NCBI GenBank assembly: GCA_027459765.1
Contig: DAIDHD010000083.1
Location: 89,783-153,782, forward strand
Source of the DNA: Gammaproteobacteria bacterium
GTDB lineage: Bacteria; Pseudomonadota; Gammaproteobacteria; Steroidobacterales; Steroidobacteraceae
Direction: 5' to 3'
DNA: 64,000 nucleotides
A program made the position numbers and the translations under genes. Shown piece after piece: positions 16,463 through 23,656 of this stretch. Below the pieces are notes generated by a model that was given only the letters and a program-made list of their open reading frames with translations, was not told the origin of the DNA and searched no databases. Every line of letters starts with the position of its first letter. Position 1 is the stretch's first letter.

Positions 16463-16807
16463 TCATCCTATTAGCTGCGGCGCAAACCATGGAAATGCGA
16501 TCAGGGCCAGCAGCCCGACTGTGACGGCCCAGAAAATCACGCGCTGCCGGCGGACGCGCCGCGGATCGGCGCAAGTTTCGCCAGGCTCACATCGTTGGGG
16601 AAGCAGGTAGAGCCGCCTGAACGCCAACGCGAGGAAAATCACAGTCGTAGCAATAAAGATGGGCCGATACGGCTCCAACGCCGTGAGTTGTCCGATCCAA
16701 GCTCCGCTCACCCCCAGGGCCAGAAGCACCAACGGACCTACGCAACAAAGCGATCCCACCACTGCCGCGGCAATGCCAGCCCACAAGTGTTTGCCAATGC
16801 TCACCAT
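16463..16807 (-). CDS. merT: Mercuric ion transport protein MerT
   Basis: 114 residues with three membrane helices. The first contains the vicinal cysteine pair GSLCCVGPLVLLALGVSGAWIG that moves Hg(II) through the membrane; the cytosolic loop has the second pair, CEPGETCADP; EPYRPIFIA is conserved in the family. The ATG at 16807 is only 7 nt past the predicted -10 hexamer, so the mRNA may be leaderless. MerT imports Hg(II) for reduction by MerA, but no merA gene follows in this window. Confidence 0.92.
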   Translation of the reverse strand: MVSIGKHLWAGIAAAVVGSLCCVGPLVLLALGVSGAWIGQLTALEPYRPIFIATTVIFLALAFRRLYLLPQRCEPGETCADPRRVRRQRVIFWAVTVGLLALIAFPWFAPQLIG

Positions 16808-16813
16808 CGGCGT

Positions 16814-16845
16814 AGGCTACACCCTGTACCTAGGTACGGAGTCAA
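16814..16845 (-). promoter_or_regulatory. MerR-type promoter/operator of the merT operon
   Basis: Minus strand: TTGACT (16845-16840), 20-bp spacer, TAGCCT (16819-16814). The spacer carries the dyad GTACCTAGGTAC (16826-16837), the same core as at 320-339, which is expected to bind the divergent MerR. The long spacer is the classic MerR-activated geometry. Confidence 0.8.
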
Positions 16846-16847
16846 CT

Positions 16848-17249
16848 ATGCAGTCGGCCATCTATACAATTGGCCAACTCGCCAGGGAGGCGGGAGTGGG
16901 TGTCGAGACGATTCGCTACTACCAGCGACGACGCCTGCTCGCCGTACCCATCAAGCGCGTCCAAGGGTTCCGCTACTATGGTGCGGAGATGCTCGAACGC
17001 CTCCGCTTTATTCGTCGCGCCCAGGCCTTGGGTCTTGCCCTGGAAGACATCCGCCAGCTACTTGGGCTCGATCGTAAGCGGGCGTGCGCGACAACGCGTG
17101 CGCTCGCGGCTCAGCGCCTTGTGGCGGTGGAGGCGAAGCTCAAGGATCTGACCGGTCTGCGCGACGCTCTCAGCGCGATCGTGCAGGAGTGCGATCACGA
17201 GGGAGGGTCAAGTTGTCCCTTGCTGACGCGGTTGGCAATCGATAGATGA
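16848..17249 (+). CDS. merR: Mercury-responsive regulator MerR
   Basis: 134 residues: N-terminal wHTH (YTIGQLAREAGVGVETIRYYQRRRLL), dimer helix and metal loop. All three mercury-ligand cysteines are present: Cys80 (RACATT), Cys115 and Cys123 (QECDHEGGSSCPLL), corresponding to Cys82, Cys117 and Cys126 of Tn501 MerR, though the last two are one residue closer together. The ATG lies 2 bases from the -35 of the divergent merT promoter, so MerR can repress itself while bound there. Confidence 0.9.
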   Translation: MQSAIYTIGQLAREAGVGVETIRYYQRRRLLAVPIKRVQGFRYYGAEMLERLRFIRRAQALGLALEDIRQLLGLDRKRACATTRALAAQRLVAVEAKLKDLTGLRDALSAIVQECDHEGGSSCPLLTRLAIDR

Positions 17250-17267
17250 CGCGCAGCGCGATCTGCT

Positions 17268-17393
17268 GGCTACTGCCAAATCTACTGCCAAATCCGGGGG
17301 TCGGAGGGGACGGGAGGGAACAAAAATACAAATGAATTCAGTAAGTTATTGATTCCTATGATGTGTCCGCTTCGAATCCCTCTCTCTCCGCCA
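17268..17393 (+). repeat. Direct repeat, left copy, ending in tRNA-Ser 3' end (att site)
   Basis: Begins GGCTACTGCCAAATC with a tandem CTACTGCCAAAT, contains AATTCAGTAAGTTATTGATT, and ends in TTCGAATCCCTCTCTC then TCCGCCA (17371-17393), which is the T-loop, acceptor stem and CCA of a serine-type tRNA. A second copy lies at 20335-20463. No complete tRNA can be folded here (no 5' acceptor half), so this is an attachment-site copy made by integration into the 3' end of a tRNA gene outside the window. Confidence 0.8.
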
Positions 17394-17419
17394 GTTCTTT
17401 CCCGATTGATCTCATGGGC

Positions 17420-18748
17420 TTACGTACAGGCGCCACGTTCCTGGTGCCAAATCCAGTGCCAGACGCTGAACGCCGCCGGCAGCGGCGTTTCGCTCCGCCC
17501 ACTGGGCCGCCATCGCTGCAGGAGTCTCCGGAACCATCCTGAGCGTCGGCTTGGCTCGGTAATGCCAGGAATTCGCATGGAGCGGCGAATCGCCGCCACG
17601 TCTGATTCGACGGCGCCATCGGCCCACGCGGCGTAGACCTCGAGCATGGTGCGCACGGTGTGGCCGTGCTGCCGCGCCACCCACAGTGGGTTCTTGCCGA
17701 GCATGAGGTTCCAGCTCACGCAGGAATGGCGCGCGCAGTACGGACGGCGCGGGCGGATGGGCAACCGTGCCAGCGACTTCGTCCAGCGCCGGCCGGGCTC
17801 CTTGATTGAGACCAGCGGTGAGCCATCGTCCGCGAAAAAGATGTACGGATGGCGAATGCGCCCCTCCCGTTCAAATCGTTCACGCAGCGCAAGCTGTCGA
17901 CGCAGCACCGTCACCGCCCGCGGGGACAACTCAAAGATTCGGTGCACGCCAGTCTTCGTGGTTGCGCGGTCGACTCCGGCGACGCGTGCCTTGTTGACGC
18001 GCAGCGTGCCGCGCCCAGCATCGAAGTCCGACACCGTGAGCGCGATCTGTTCCGAAGGTCGCAGCCCCGTGAAGAACCGGAACTCGTCGTAGTTGGCCTG
18101 GGCCTCGCCCCAGTCTTCGCGAATCGTGCAGATCAACGTCTCGGCCTCTTCAATGCGAAAGGGATCGGGGCGGATGCGATCCTTGCGCGACATACGACAG
18201 CCGCGAAGACCTCGTGCCGGGTTGATGTGATGCGGGTGGTTGCGGCACGCGAATTCAAATGCCCGGCGCAGTACGCTGATGGCGTTGTTGTAGGTTTTGC
18301 GACTGCAGCGGTATGCGTCGGCCACGCGCGCCAGCGTTACGTAGTCGACACGCAGGAAGGGGACGGTGCCGATCTGCGGCCGCCACAGGGCGTTCAGTAC
18401 GCGTCGGTAGCCGGAGACGGTCGCCCAGGCGAGATCATCGCGCCGGAATCGCGACTCGCAGTGTTCGATAAATTGGTCGAAGATCTGATCGCAGGTGCGC
18501 ACTTGGGACGGATCGATCACCCGGCCTAGGAACCGGTACTCAGGGAACTCCTCCTCGAACAGGAACGTGCCGGCGCGGATGCGTTGGCGGATACCGGAGA
18601 GTCGATCGCGAGCCGCGCGGAGGTTCTGTGCGGTGGGCGACCGCCGGATCGTCGGTCGGTACCGAACGCCGTCGAGCATGAAATCGAACTGGATTCGGTT
18701 GTTCTGCTTGGGCCTGACGCCCCCGGTACGCGGACCTCGACTGGCCAT
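17420..18748 (-). CDS. Tyrosine recombinase / integrase of the tRNA-associated element
   Basis: 442 residues. An N-terminal arm-type/SAM-like DNA-binding part (to about 190) precedes the catalytic domain: Arg in FFTGLRPSEQIALT, a T-K-T segment around TTKTGVHRIFELS, box II as YCARHSCVSWN (the usual His of HxxR is Tyr, with Arg-His kept), HGHT in VARQHGHTVRTM, and the nucleophile Tyr in LEVYAAWAD. It ends 27 bases from the left att copy, the normal place for an integrase that uses this site. ATG at 18748 has GGAGAG upstream. An extra basic C-terminal tail of about 50 residues follows the active site. Confidence 0.9.
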   Translation of the reverse strand: MASRGPRTGGVRPKQNNRIQFDFMLDGVRYRPTIRRSPTAQNLRAARDRLSGIRQRIRAGTFLFEEEFPEYRFLGRVIDPSQVRTCDQIFDQFIEHCESRFRRDDLAWATVSGYRRVLNALWRPQIGTVPFLRVDYVTLARVADAYRCSRKTYNNAISVLRRAFEFACRNHPHHINPARGLRGCRMSRKDRIRPDPFRIEEAETLICTIREDWGEAQANYDEFRFFTGLRPSEQIALTVSDFDAGRGTLRVNKARVAGVDRATTKTGVHRIFELSPRAVTVLRRQLALRERFEREGRIRHPYIFFADDGSPLVSIKEPGRRWTKSLARLPIRPRRPYCARHSCVSWNLMLGKNPLWVARQHGHTVRTMLEVYAAWADGAVESDVAAIRRSMRIPGITEPSRRSGWFRRLLQRWRPSGRSETPLPAAFSVWHWIWHQERGACT

Positions 18749-18947
18749 CAGACTCTCCTCCCTTCGGGTGGGTTGGGCCTACGGCGATACCTGCGGCGCC
18801 GCGCCGATCTGCTGTGGAACGGGCCTCGAGTAGCATGGCGCCCCGGGGGCCGGACTCGTGCAGTTCTGACCAAAATGGATAAATAGCTTGCCATGTGTCG
18901 CGATCTGGCTCGGCTATTGTCCATGCGATTACGTGAAACTGGCCCGA

Positions 18948-18981
18948 TTGAACTCGAACCGATAAAAGACTATATTTAGTC
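18948..18981 (+). promoter_or_regulatory. Promoter and operator of the toxin-antitoxin pair
   Basis: TTGAAC (18948-18953), 17 bp, TATATT (18971-18976): a good sigma-70 promoter 28 nt before the ATG at 19005. The -10 is embedded in the inverted repeat GACTA-TATT-TAGTC (18968-18981), a likely operator for the Phd-type antitoxin. The rest of 18749-18947 shows no other element. Confidence 0.65.
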
Positions 18982-19004
18982 CTATCACGACACCCGGAGA
19001 TCTT

Positions 19005-19283
19005 ATGCGGTATTCAACCCAGATCAGGCCGATAAGCTACCTGAAGGCCAACGCCGCCGAGGTGCTGCAGGAACTGGCGGACCAGCGACAGCCGATGGTC
19101 ATCACCCAGAATGGTGAGGCTAAGGCTGTTATCCAGGACGTAGCCACCTACGAGCAGACGCAGGAAACGCTGGCGCTATTGAAGATCCTGGCACTGGGTA
19201 ATCAGCAAGTCTCCCAAGGCCGTGTCAAGCCGCTCGCCGATGTTGCCAGACGCTTGCGCGCCAGCCCCCAGACGGAGGACTGA
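19005..19283 (+). CDS. Phd/YefM-family antitoxin
   Basis: 92 residues with the Phd fold signature near the start (IRPISYLKANAAEVLQELADQRQPMVITQNGEAKAVIQDVATYEQ), which forms the DNA-binding dimer, and a longer helical C-terminal tail that would neutralise the toxin. GGAG precedes the ATG. The stop overlaps the toxin start (TGATG). The pair lies inside the integrated element, where it would favour retention. Confidence 0.9.
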   Translation: MRYSTQIRPISYLKANAAEVLQELADQRQPMVITQNGEAKAVIQDVATYEQTQETLALLKILALGNQQVSQGRVKPLADVARRLRASPQTED

Positions 19284-19612
19284 TGCGCTTTGAAGTCGTT
19301 CTCACCGAGGATGCCGAGCGCGACCTGGAAGACATCGTCAGCCATATCGCGACGCACGATTCGCCCCGTAGCGCTGATCACGTCCTGAACCGAATACTCG
19401 AGATCGCAGAGAGCCTTTCGGGCGCGCCGGCGCGTGGATCGCAGCCGAAGGAACTGCGTGGGCTGGGCGATCAGGAATACCGGCAGGTTTTCTTCAAGCC
19501 TTACCGGCTCATCTATCGGGTCGTCGAAGAGCGCGTGGTCATCTACCTGATCGCCGATGGTCGACGGGACATGCAATCCTTGTTGGCGCGCCGGCTGCTC
19601 GGCGGCGGTTAA
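19283..19612 (+). CDS. RelE/ParE-family toxin
   Basis: 109 residues with the RelE/ParE fold: FEVVLTEDAERDLEDIVSHIATHDSP, then LRGLGDQEYRQVFFKPYRLIYRVVEERVVIYLIADGRRDMQSLL. The second half is the usual beta-sheet (R-x-hhh-R-x-x-Y-R-hhY). Whether it cleaves mRNA (RelE type) or poisons gyrase (ParE type) cannot be told from the sequence. It is expressed with the upstream antitoxin by a one-base overlap. Confidence 0.88.
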   Translation: MRFEVVLTEDAERDLEDIVSHIATHDSPRSADHVLNRILEIAESLSGAPARGSQPKELRGLGDQEYRQVFFKPYRLIYRVVEERVVIYLIADGRRDMQSLLARRLLGGG

Positions 19613-19657
19613 CGCGCCCGTGGGTTCGCGACGCGCCTTTCCAATGCGCGGATTGCT

Positions 19658-20164
19658 GTGATTGCGCTGTGTTGTTCCCGCGTCGTTCGGAACCGGCTGG
19701 GAGTAGCAAGCCGACCGCCAGACGCGCCCGAGCCTACGTCTCGCCTCGGCAACTGGTATGTGCATCTGGTACGCCTTGGACCTCGGCAGTATGTCCTTGC
19801 CACCAGCGAACGATCATTGCTCACCGTCGTTCTCCCGGCGCGCGAGCTGCGGACTACGATGGAAGGAAATCTGCGGGTCGCAGTCGGGCAGTTATTGTTG
19901 GCTCTGAATATTCCACCCGAAATCGTGAGAAGCGAGGTGGGAGAAATGCAGCCGGTAATCATCGCCCCGGCGACGAACCGGCGAGTACTCGGTTCGATGA
20001 ACGAATTGGCGTTTCATCTGGGCGTGCGGCAAGATCAACTCAGCGATCCGGTCGACATGGCTGTGAGCCTGAGCGGCATCCCGTTGTCGGCTGTGGGTTC
20101 CAAGAGCCACTACGGTATTCCGCGGGACGTCGCACTCGATCTGCTCGTGAATCCCGGACATTGA
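19658..20164 (+). CDS. DUF6933-like protein
   Basis: 168 residues from GTG. The opening MIALCCSRVVRNRLGV, then LGNWYVHLVRLGPRQYVLATSERSLLTVVLP, follows the pattern of DUF6933 proteins (a short strand, a LGxWxxxL motif, and VLxTxERSLLxVxxP). Function unknown. Family members are often carried by mobile elements and sometimes stand beside toxin-antitoxin genes. It is the last gene before the right att copy. Confidence 0.6.
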   Translation: MIALCCSRVVRNRLGVASRPPDAPEPTSRLGNWYVHLVRLGPRQYVLATSERSLLTVVLPARELRTTMEGNLRVAVGQLLLALNIPPEIVRSEVGEMQPVIIAPATNRRVLGSMNELAFHLGVRQDQLSDPVDMAVSLSGIPLSAVGSKSHYGIPRDVALDLLVNPGH

Positions 20165-20247
20165 GGAACTGCGCACTACGATCGCGGCCGCTAGCTCGCG
20201 AGGGTCGGGTTAGACGCTCGATCGCGGAGATTCCGGAGTGTTACGAA

Positions 20248-20277
20248 ACGTCGGTACTTAAAAACAAGTACCGACGT
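20248..20277. repeat. Perfect 12-bp inverted repeat with 6-nt loop
   Basis: ACGTCGGTACTT (20248-20259), AAAAAC, AAGTACCGACGT (20266-20277). No T-run follows on the plus strand (ATTGG), so it is not a textbook terminator, and on the minus strand the flank is TTCG. It lies between the DUF6933-like gene and the right att copy and could be a recombinase or excisionase site, or a transcription barrier. Confidence 0.7.
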
Positions 20278-20334
20278 ATTGGAACGGCATTCCCGGCAAT
20301 CGATTCGCTGATTCGCAGCAACGACTACGACGCG

Positions 20335-20463
20335 GGCTACTGCCAAATCTACTGCCAAATCCGGGGGTCGGAGGGGACGGGAGGGGACAAAACCCTAGCG
20401 AATTCAGTAAGTTATTGATTTGAAAAATGTCTCCGCCGGGTTCGAATCCCTCCCTCTCCGCCA
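20335..20463 (+). repeat. Direct repeat, right copy, ending in tRNA-Ser 3' end (att site)
   Basis: Repeats 17268-17393: GGCTACTGCCAAATC with the tandem CTACTGCCAAAT, GGGGGTCGGAGGGGACGGGA, AATTCAGTAAGTTATTGATT, and a tRNA 3' end TTCGAATCCCTCCCTC then TCCGCCA (20441-20463) that differs from the left copy at one base of 23. Between the two blocks about 20 bases are divergent. The offset is about 3.07 kb and defines the inner element. Confidence 0.8.
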
Positions 20464-20718
20464 ATAGTTACTGAAGAGCCTCTCGGCTTCTCAGTGAACG
20501 TCGATCCATAGTATTCGTCGGGGACTGGGAGGGATGACGCCGGAGCGTCCTGACGCGACGGCGGTCCCGAGGTCTGCCGAGGGACGAGCGGCGCAGCCAG
20601 CACCATATTTCAGGCTACGCTGCATAGCCGCCGAGCGGTCAAATTTGAGAGTGGTTGCGCCGACCGGCGCACACTGCCACTTGCACCGGCTCTGAACCGG
20701 GCCGGTGAGGATCGAATT
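20464..20718. other. Intergenic junction between element and chromosome, no gene seen
   Basis: About 250 bases between the right att copy and the terminator of the RRM gene. Open frames here lack a start signal or family resemblance. GC rises rightwards. I see no tRNA, promoter or repeat that I can support. Confidence 0.5.
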
Positions 20719-20752
20719 CAAGGACACCGGCGGTGAACCGCCGGTGTCCTTG
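20719..20752 (-). terminator. Strong hairpin downstream of the RRM protein gene
   Basis: Arms CAAGGACACCGGCGGT (20719-20734) and ACCGCCGGTGTCCTTG (20737-20752) pair perfectly over 16 bp with a two-base centre. It starts 14 bases after the stop of the leftward RRM gene. No U-tract follows (AATTCG), so termination may be weak or the hairpin may protect the mRNA 3' end. Confidence 0.65.
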
Positions 20753-20766
20753 CAACTAGCGCTGTC

Positions 20767-21063
20767 TTACCAGCGGCTGTTGGAGCGGAAGCCGCCGCCG
20801 CCGCCGGAGCGGCCGCCGGCCGGCTTGTCCTGCGCCTCATTGACGCGCAGCGAACGGCCGCCCATGGAGTGGCCGTTCAGTGCCCCGATCGCCCGCGAGG
20901 CGTCGGACGCCGACATCTCGACGAAGCCGAAGCCGCGAGGACGGCCGGTGTCGCGATCGTTGGGGAGCGCCACGGACTGCACTTCGCCGTGGGCGCTGAA
21001 AAGCGCACGGACGTCGTCCTCGGTGGCGCTGAACGGGAGGTTACCTACGTAAATCTTAGCCAT
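20767..21063 (-). CDS. Glycine-rich RRM RNA-binding protein
   Basis: 98 residues: one RNA recognition motif with RNP2 (KIYVGNL) and RNP1 (RGFGFVEM), then a Gly/Arg/Ser tail (GGRSGGGGGFRS). Such bacterial RRM proteins bind RNA and are often cold-inducible. The ATG at 21063 is chosen because MAKIYVGNL is the common start. The 290 bases upstream (21064-21356) have no gene; they would hold the promoter and a leader, but I see no defined element in them. Confidence 0.9.
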   Translation of the reverse strand: MAKIYVGNLPFSATEDDVRALFSAHGEVQSVALPNDRDTGRPRGFGFVEMSASDASRAIGALNGHSMGGRSLRVNEAQDKPAGGRSGGGGGFRSNSRW

Positions 21064-21356
21064 TTGTGTCGTATCCAAAAAATTAAAGTCTTAGCGAACT
21101 CAATCGGCTATTCCGATCGGGGTACGCGTCAATACACGATTGGCGCCGGCGTGCTGATGGGGTTGTCGTCCCGGCAGCTACCGACCGGTGCGTCGTGTCA
21201 CCTGATCGAGGTCGATTCAGCTGCGGACAGTGCGCCAGATGAGGCGCCTGATTCAAACAGAAAGGCAACGATCGCGGCAGAGGATACCACCTGTCGCGCC
21301 CGAATGCACGGTAATCCTAACGACCGCCCGGATGGCCCCGCAGCCCGGGCACGGGT
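21064..21356. other. Intergenic region between nnrS 3' end and the RRM gene
   Basis: About 290 bases, presumably carrying the leftward promoter and 5' leader of the RRM gene. An A/T-rich stretch (CCAAAAAATTAAAG) lies just upstream of the start. A CGCGTACC is present on the minus strand near 21122, but no matching -35 stands 13 nt away, so it is not counted as an ECF site. Confidence 0.4.
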
Positions 21357-22586
21357 TCAGCCGGGTTTGCCGTCGACTCGAGGGCTCAGGAGTATCGGCG
21401 CATAGACGGCGATGAACAGCCCGAACGCAGCGCTCCAGAGCGACGCGGCGAGCACGATCACGGCCGCATACGGCAGCGGCAGACAATGCGGACCGAACAC
21501 GCGCACGGCCGTTGCCATGGCGAGCAGACCGTACGCCCAGACGGTCGGCCGCGCCGCCACGAGCGCTCTGCCCGTGTGCCCGAGCGAGGCCCGTGTCATC
21601 ACGGCCAGGGTCATGGTCGCCGCCGCGCCGATCGTCAGCGCGTGCCAGTAGAACTGCGCCCACGACCATCCGCCGAGCAGCGCCAGCGCCTTGAGCGCGA
21701 ACCCTATGGGTAGCCAGAGGTATGCCAGGTGCAGCACCCAGACCAGCGGCATGCGTCGCGCCGCGAGCGCACGCCACTGCGTCAGCCGGACGGCCTGAAC
21801 CGCGGCGACGGCGGCGGCGACCACGCCCGCCGCTTCGCCATCCGGATGCAGGATGTCGACGCCCACCACCGCGACCATGCCGACCAGCGCCAGAGCGGTC
21901 ACGCCGGGCCAGGCGCGCAGTTGCACCGACACGCCCCGCTGCTTCAAGGCAGCGCTGGTGAAGGCGGGAATGATCCGGCCACCGATCAGCGTGACGAGCA
22001 GGAGGACGATGTCGATTCCGACGAAGAGCGAGTGACGCGCTTGCGCGGGGTCGCCGCGCCACATTCCCCAATAGAAGGCGGCGTTCGTGGTCCACAGCGC
22101 CACCAGCACGAGCAGCAGGACGGCATTTCGGTTGCCCTTGTGCACGAGCGGCGGCGCTACGAACGCCGCCAGCGCCGGCAGGAACGCCAGATCGATGGCC
22201 GCCACGGCCGGCAGAGGCCAGAGCGCCGACGTCGCTATGGCAATTCGTGCGAGCAACCAGAGTCCTGCGAGCAGAGCCAGCGGGCGGCCCGCGAAGCCAC
22301 GCTCTCCGGTCCAATTGGGCACGGCGGTCAGCATGAACCCGGCCATTGCCGCGGCGAGGAATCCGAACAGCATTTCGTGGCCGTGCCAGAGCGGCGGCGC
22401 CCAATCGGTGCCAAGCGGCAGCACGCCAACGTATGCGGCGGCCCACCAGGGAACGAGCAGCAGCGCGAGCGCGCCGGCGCCGAGGAAGAACGGGCGGAAG
22501 CCGTAACCGAACAGCGCACCCGGCGTGATCGAAGGTCGGTCGCGCCGATCCTGCGCTGCGTAGTGAGTTGCGTGCTGCGCGTTCAC
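21357..22586 (-). CDS. nnrS: NnrS-family heme-copper membrane protein
   Basis: About 409 residues with twelve predicted helices. The NnrS signature is clear: LFGYGFRPFFLGAG, WHGHEMLFGFLAAAMAGFMLTAVPNWTG, GGRIIPAFTSAALK and WAQFYWHALTIGAAATMTLAVMTRASLGHTGR. NnrS binds heme and copper and lessens nitrosative stress from NO. The GTG at 22586 is chosen because it overlaps the stop of the DUF3079 gene (GTGA); a TTG at 22607 is also in frame. Confidence 0.9.
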   Translation of the reverse strand: MNAQHATHYAAQDRRDRPSITPGALFGYGFRPFFLGAGALALLLVPWWAAAYVGVLPLGTDWAPPLWHGHEMLFGFLAAAMAGFMLTAVPNWTGERGFAGRPLALLAGLWLLARIAIATSALWPLPAVAAIDLAFLPALAAFVAPPLVHKGNRNAVLLLVLVALWTTNAAFYWGMWRGDPAQARHSLFVGIDIVLLLVTLIGGRIIPAFTSAALKQRGVSVQLRAWPGVTALALVGMVAVVGVDILHPDGEAAGVVAAAVAAVQAVRLTQWRALAARRMPLVWVLHLAYLWLPIGFALKALALLGGWSWAQFYWHALTIGAAATMTLAVMTRASLGHTGRALVAARPTVWAYGLLAMATAVRVFGPHCLPLPYAAVIVLAASLWSAAFGLFIAVYAPILLSPRVDGKPG

Positions 22587-22810
22587 GTCGACTTTGCGTT
22601 GGAACAACCGTCTGGCGAGGTGCGGCGGGGGTCTTCTCGATCGTCCGCGGGCGGGATCGGTCCGACCTTCATCCAGTCATCGCCCCACCATTCGATGGGG
22701 TGTGGAGAGCGTTCCGTGCCATTGCCACAACGCATGTCGTTCGCGGGGCACAGGTGCTCGCAGCCCCAGCAGATGCGTTCCGGATGTCCCGGATGAGACG
22801 GTATACTCAC
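22583..22810 (-). CDS. DUF3079 small zinc-ribbon-like protein
   Basis: 75 residues from GTG. It contains the DUF3079 pattern: HPGHPERICWGCEHLCPANDMRCGNGTERSPHP followed by WWGDDWM. Four cysteines in C-x2-C-x4-C-x6-C spacing probably bind a metal. Family members are short cytosolic proteins of unknown role that often neighbour nitrosative or redox genes; here the stop overlaps nnrS. No good ribosome site precedes the GTG. Confidence 0.75.
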   Translation of the reverse strand: MSIPSHPGHPERICWGCEHLCPANDMRCGNGTERSPHPIEWWGDDWMKVGPIPPADDREDPRRTSPDGCSNAKST

Positions 22811-22903
22811 GTATGGCCATTCTGTTGCGCCACGGGCCGGTGTCGTATCCGGAATACTGCGTATGATGCACGGATCCATCGCGGATCGAAGAGAGGGTGT
22901 GAG

Positions 22904-23599
22904 ATGAGCGATTCGGCGTACGACCGGCGCGCATTCGTCAGCGGCGGCCTCGTGGCGGCGGGCCTCGCCGCCGTAGTCGGCAACGCTTCGGCGTCGACGC
23001 GGCCGGTGGAGGGCGCGTGGCGGCCGGCCAGCGAGCCCAACGACGCGTGGCTCGACAAGCCGGGCACGCGCCACAGATTGGTCGTCGACACCTGGACTGC
23101 CGCGGCGGCCGAGCAGGCGTTGGGATACGTCGACACGTTCTACCGCGCCAACGAGAGCGGCTACGGCCTCGCGGCGGACGCGCTCGGCGTGGTCATCGTG
23201 CTGCGCCACTTCTCCACGCCCTTTGGCTATGCCGACAAGGTCTGGGAGAAGTACGGCGGTGCGTTGGCGGAGCTGATCAAACTCTCCGGCCGGGTCGCCA
23301 TCCGCGCGGCGCAGGTAAACCCGCTGCTCGCCAGTGCTCCGTCCGCAGGCAAGCGGGGCGGCGACGAAGAGGATCCTACGCTCACCAGTCTGGCGGCGAA
23401 GGGCGTACGTTTCGCGGTCTGTGCCGCTGCGACCGCCAACCTGGCACAGATTCTCGCCAAGTCCGGCGGCAACGCGGCGGCCATCGAAGCGGAACTGAAG
23501 GCCAATCTGGTGCCCGGCGCGGTGCTGATGGCCTCTGGCGTGGTCGCCGTCAATCGAGCGCAGGAGTACGGCTACGCGTTCATGTCCGTCGTGGCCTGA
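22904..23599 (+). CDS. Tat-exported DsrE-like protein
   Basis: 231 residues. A twin-arginine signal (DRRAFVSGGLVAAGLAAVVG) precedes a domain with the DsrE layout: RLVVDTWTAAAAEQALGYVDTFYRAN, a GVVIVLRHFSTPFGY strand, and a C-terminal GVRFAVCAAATANLAQIL ... VPGAVLMASGVVAVNRAQEYGYAF. The Cys of RFAVC stands where DsrE-family proteins carry a sulfur-relay cysteine. Its substrate is unknown. It lies before copper operon 2 and 14 kb of sulfur- and metal-related genes. ATG at 22904 follows a GAGAGGGTGTG ribosome site. Confidence 0.7.
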   Translation: MSDSAYDRRAFVSGGLVAAGLAAVVGNASASTRPVEGAWRPASEPNDAWLDKPGTRHRLVVDTWTAAAAEQALGYVDTFYRANESGYGLAADALGVVIVLRHFSTPFGYADKVWEKYGGALAELIKLSGRVAIRAAQVNPLLASAPSAGKRGGDEEDPTLTSLAAKGVRFAVCAAATANLAQILAKSGGNAAAIEAELKANLVPGAVLMASGVVAVNRAQEYGYAFMSVVA

Positions 23600-23656
23600 G
23601 GCGCCGCCAAGCCGCCACGGGCCCGTTCAATGGGACAGCAACTGTTCGCGGGGGCA

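Noticed and set aside
17356..17619. Minus-strand frame containing LAEREGFEADTS
   Set aside because: It is a read-through of the antisense of the tRNA 3' end in the att repeat; the same artefact appears at 20258-20464.
20441..20463. Complete tRNA-Ser gene
   Set aside because: Only the T-loop, 3' acceptor and CCA are present; no 5' acceptor half or anticodon arm can be placed upstream.
21115..21135. Fifth ECF promoter copy
   Set aside because: CGCGTACC is present on the minus strand, but the sequence 13 nt upstream does not resemble the -35 half.
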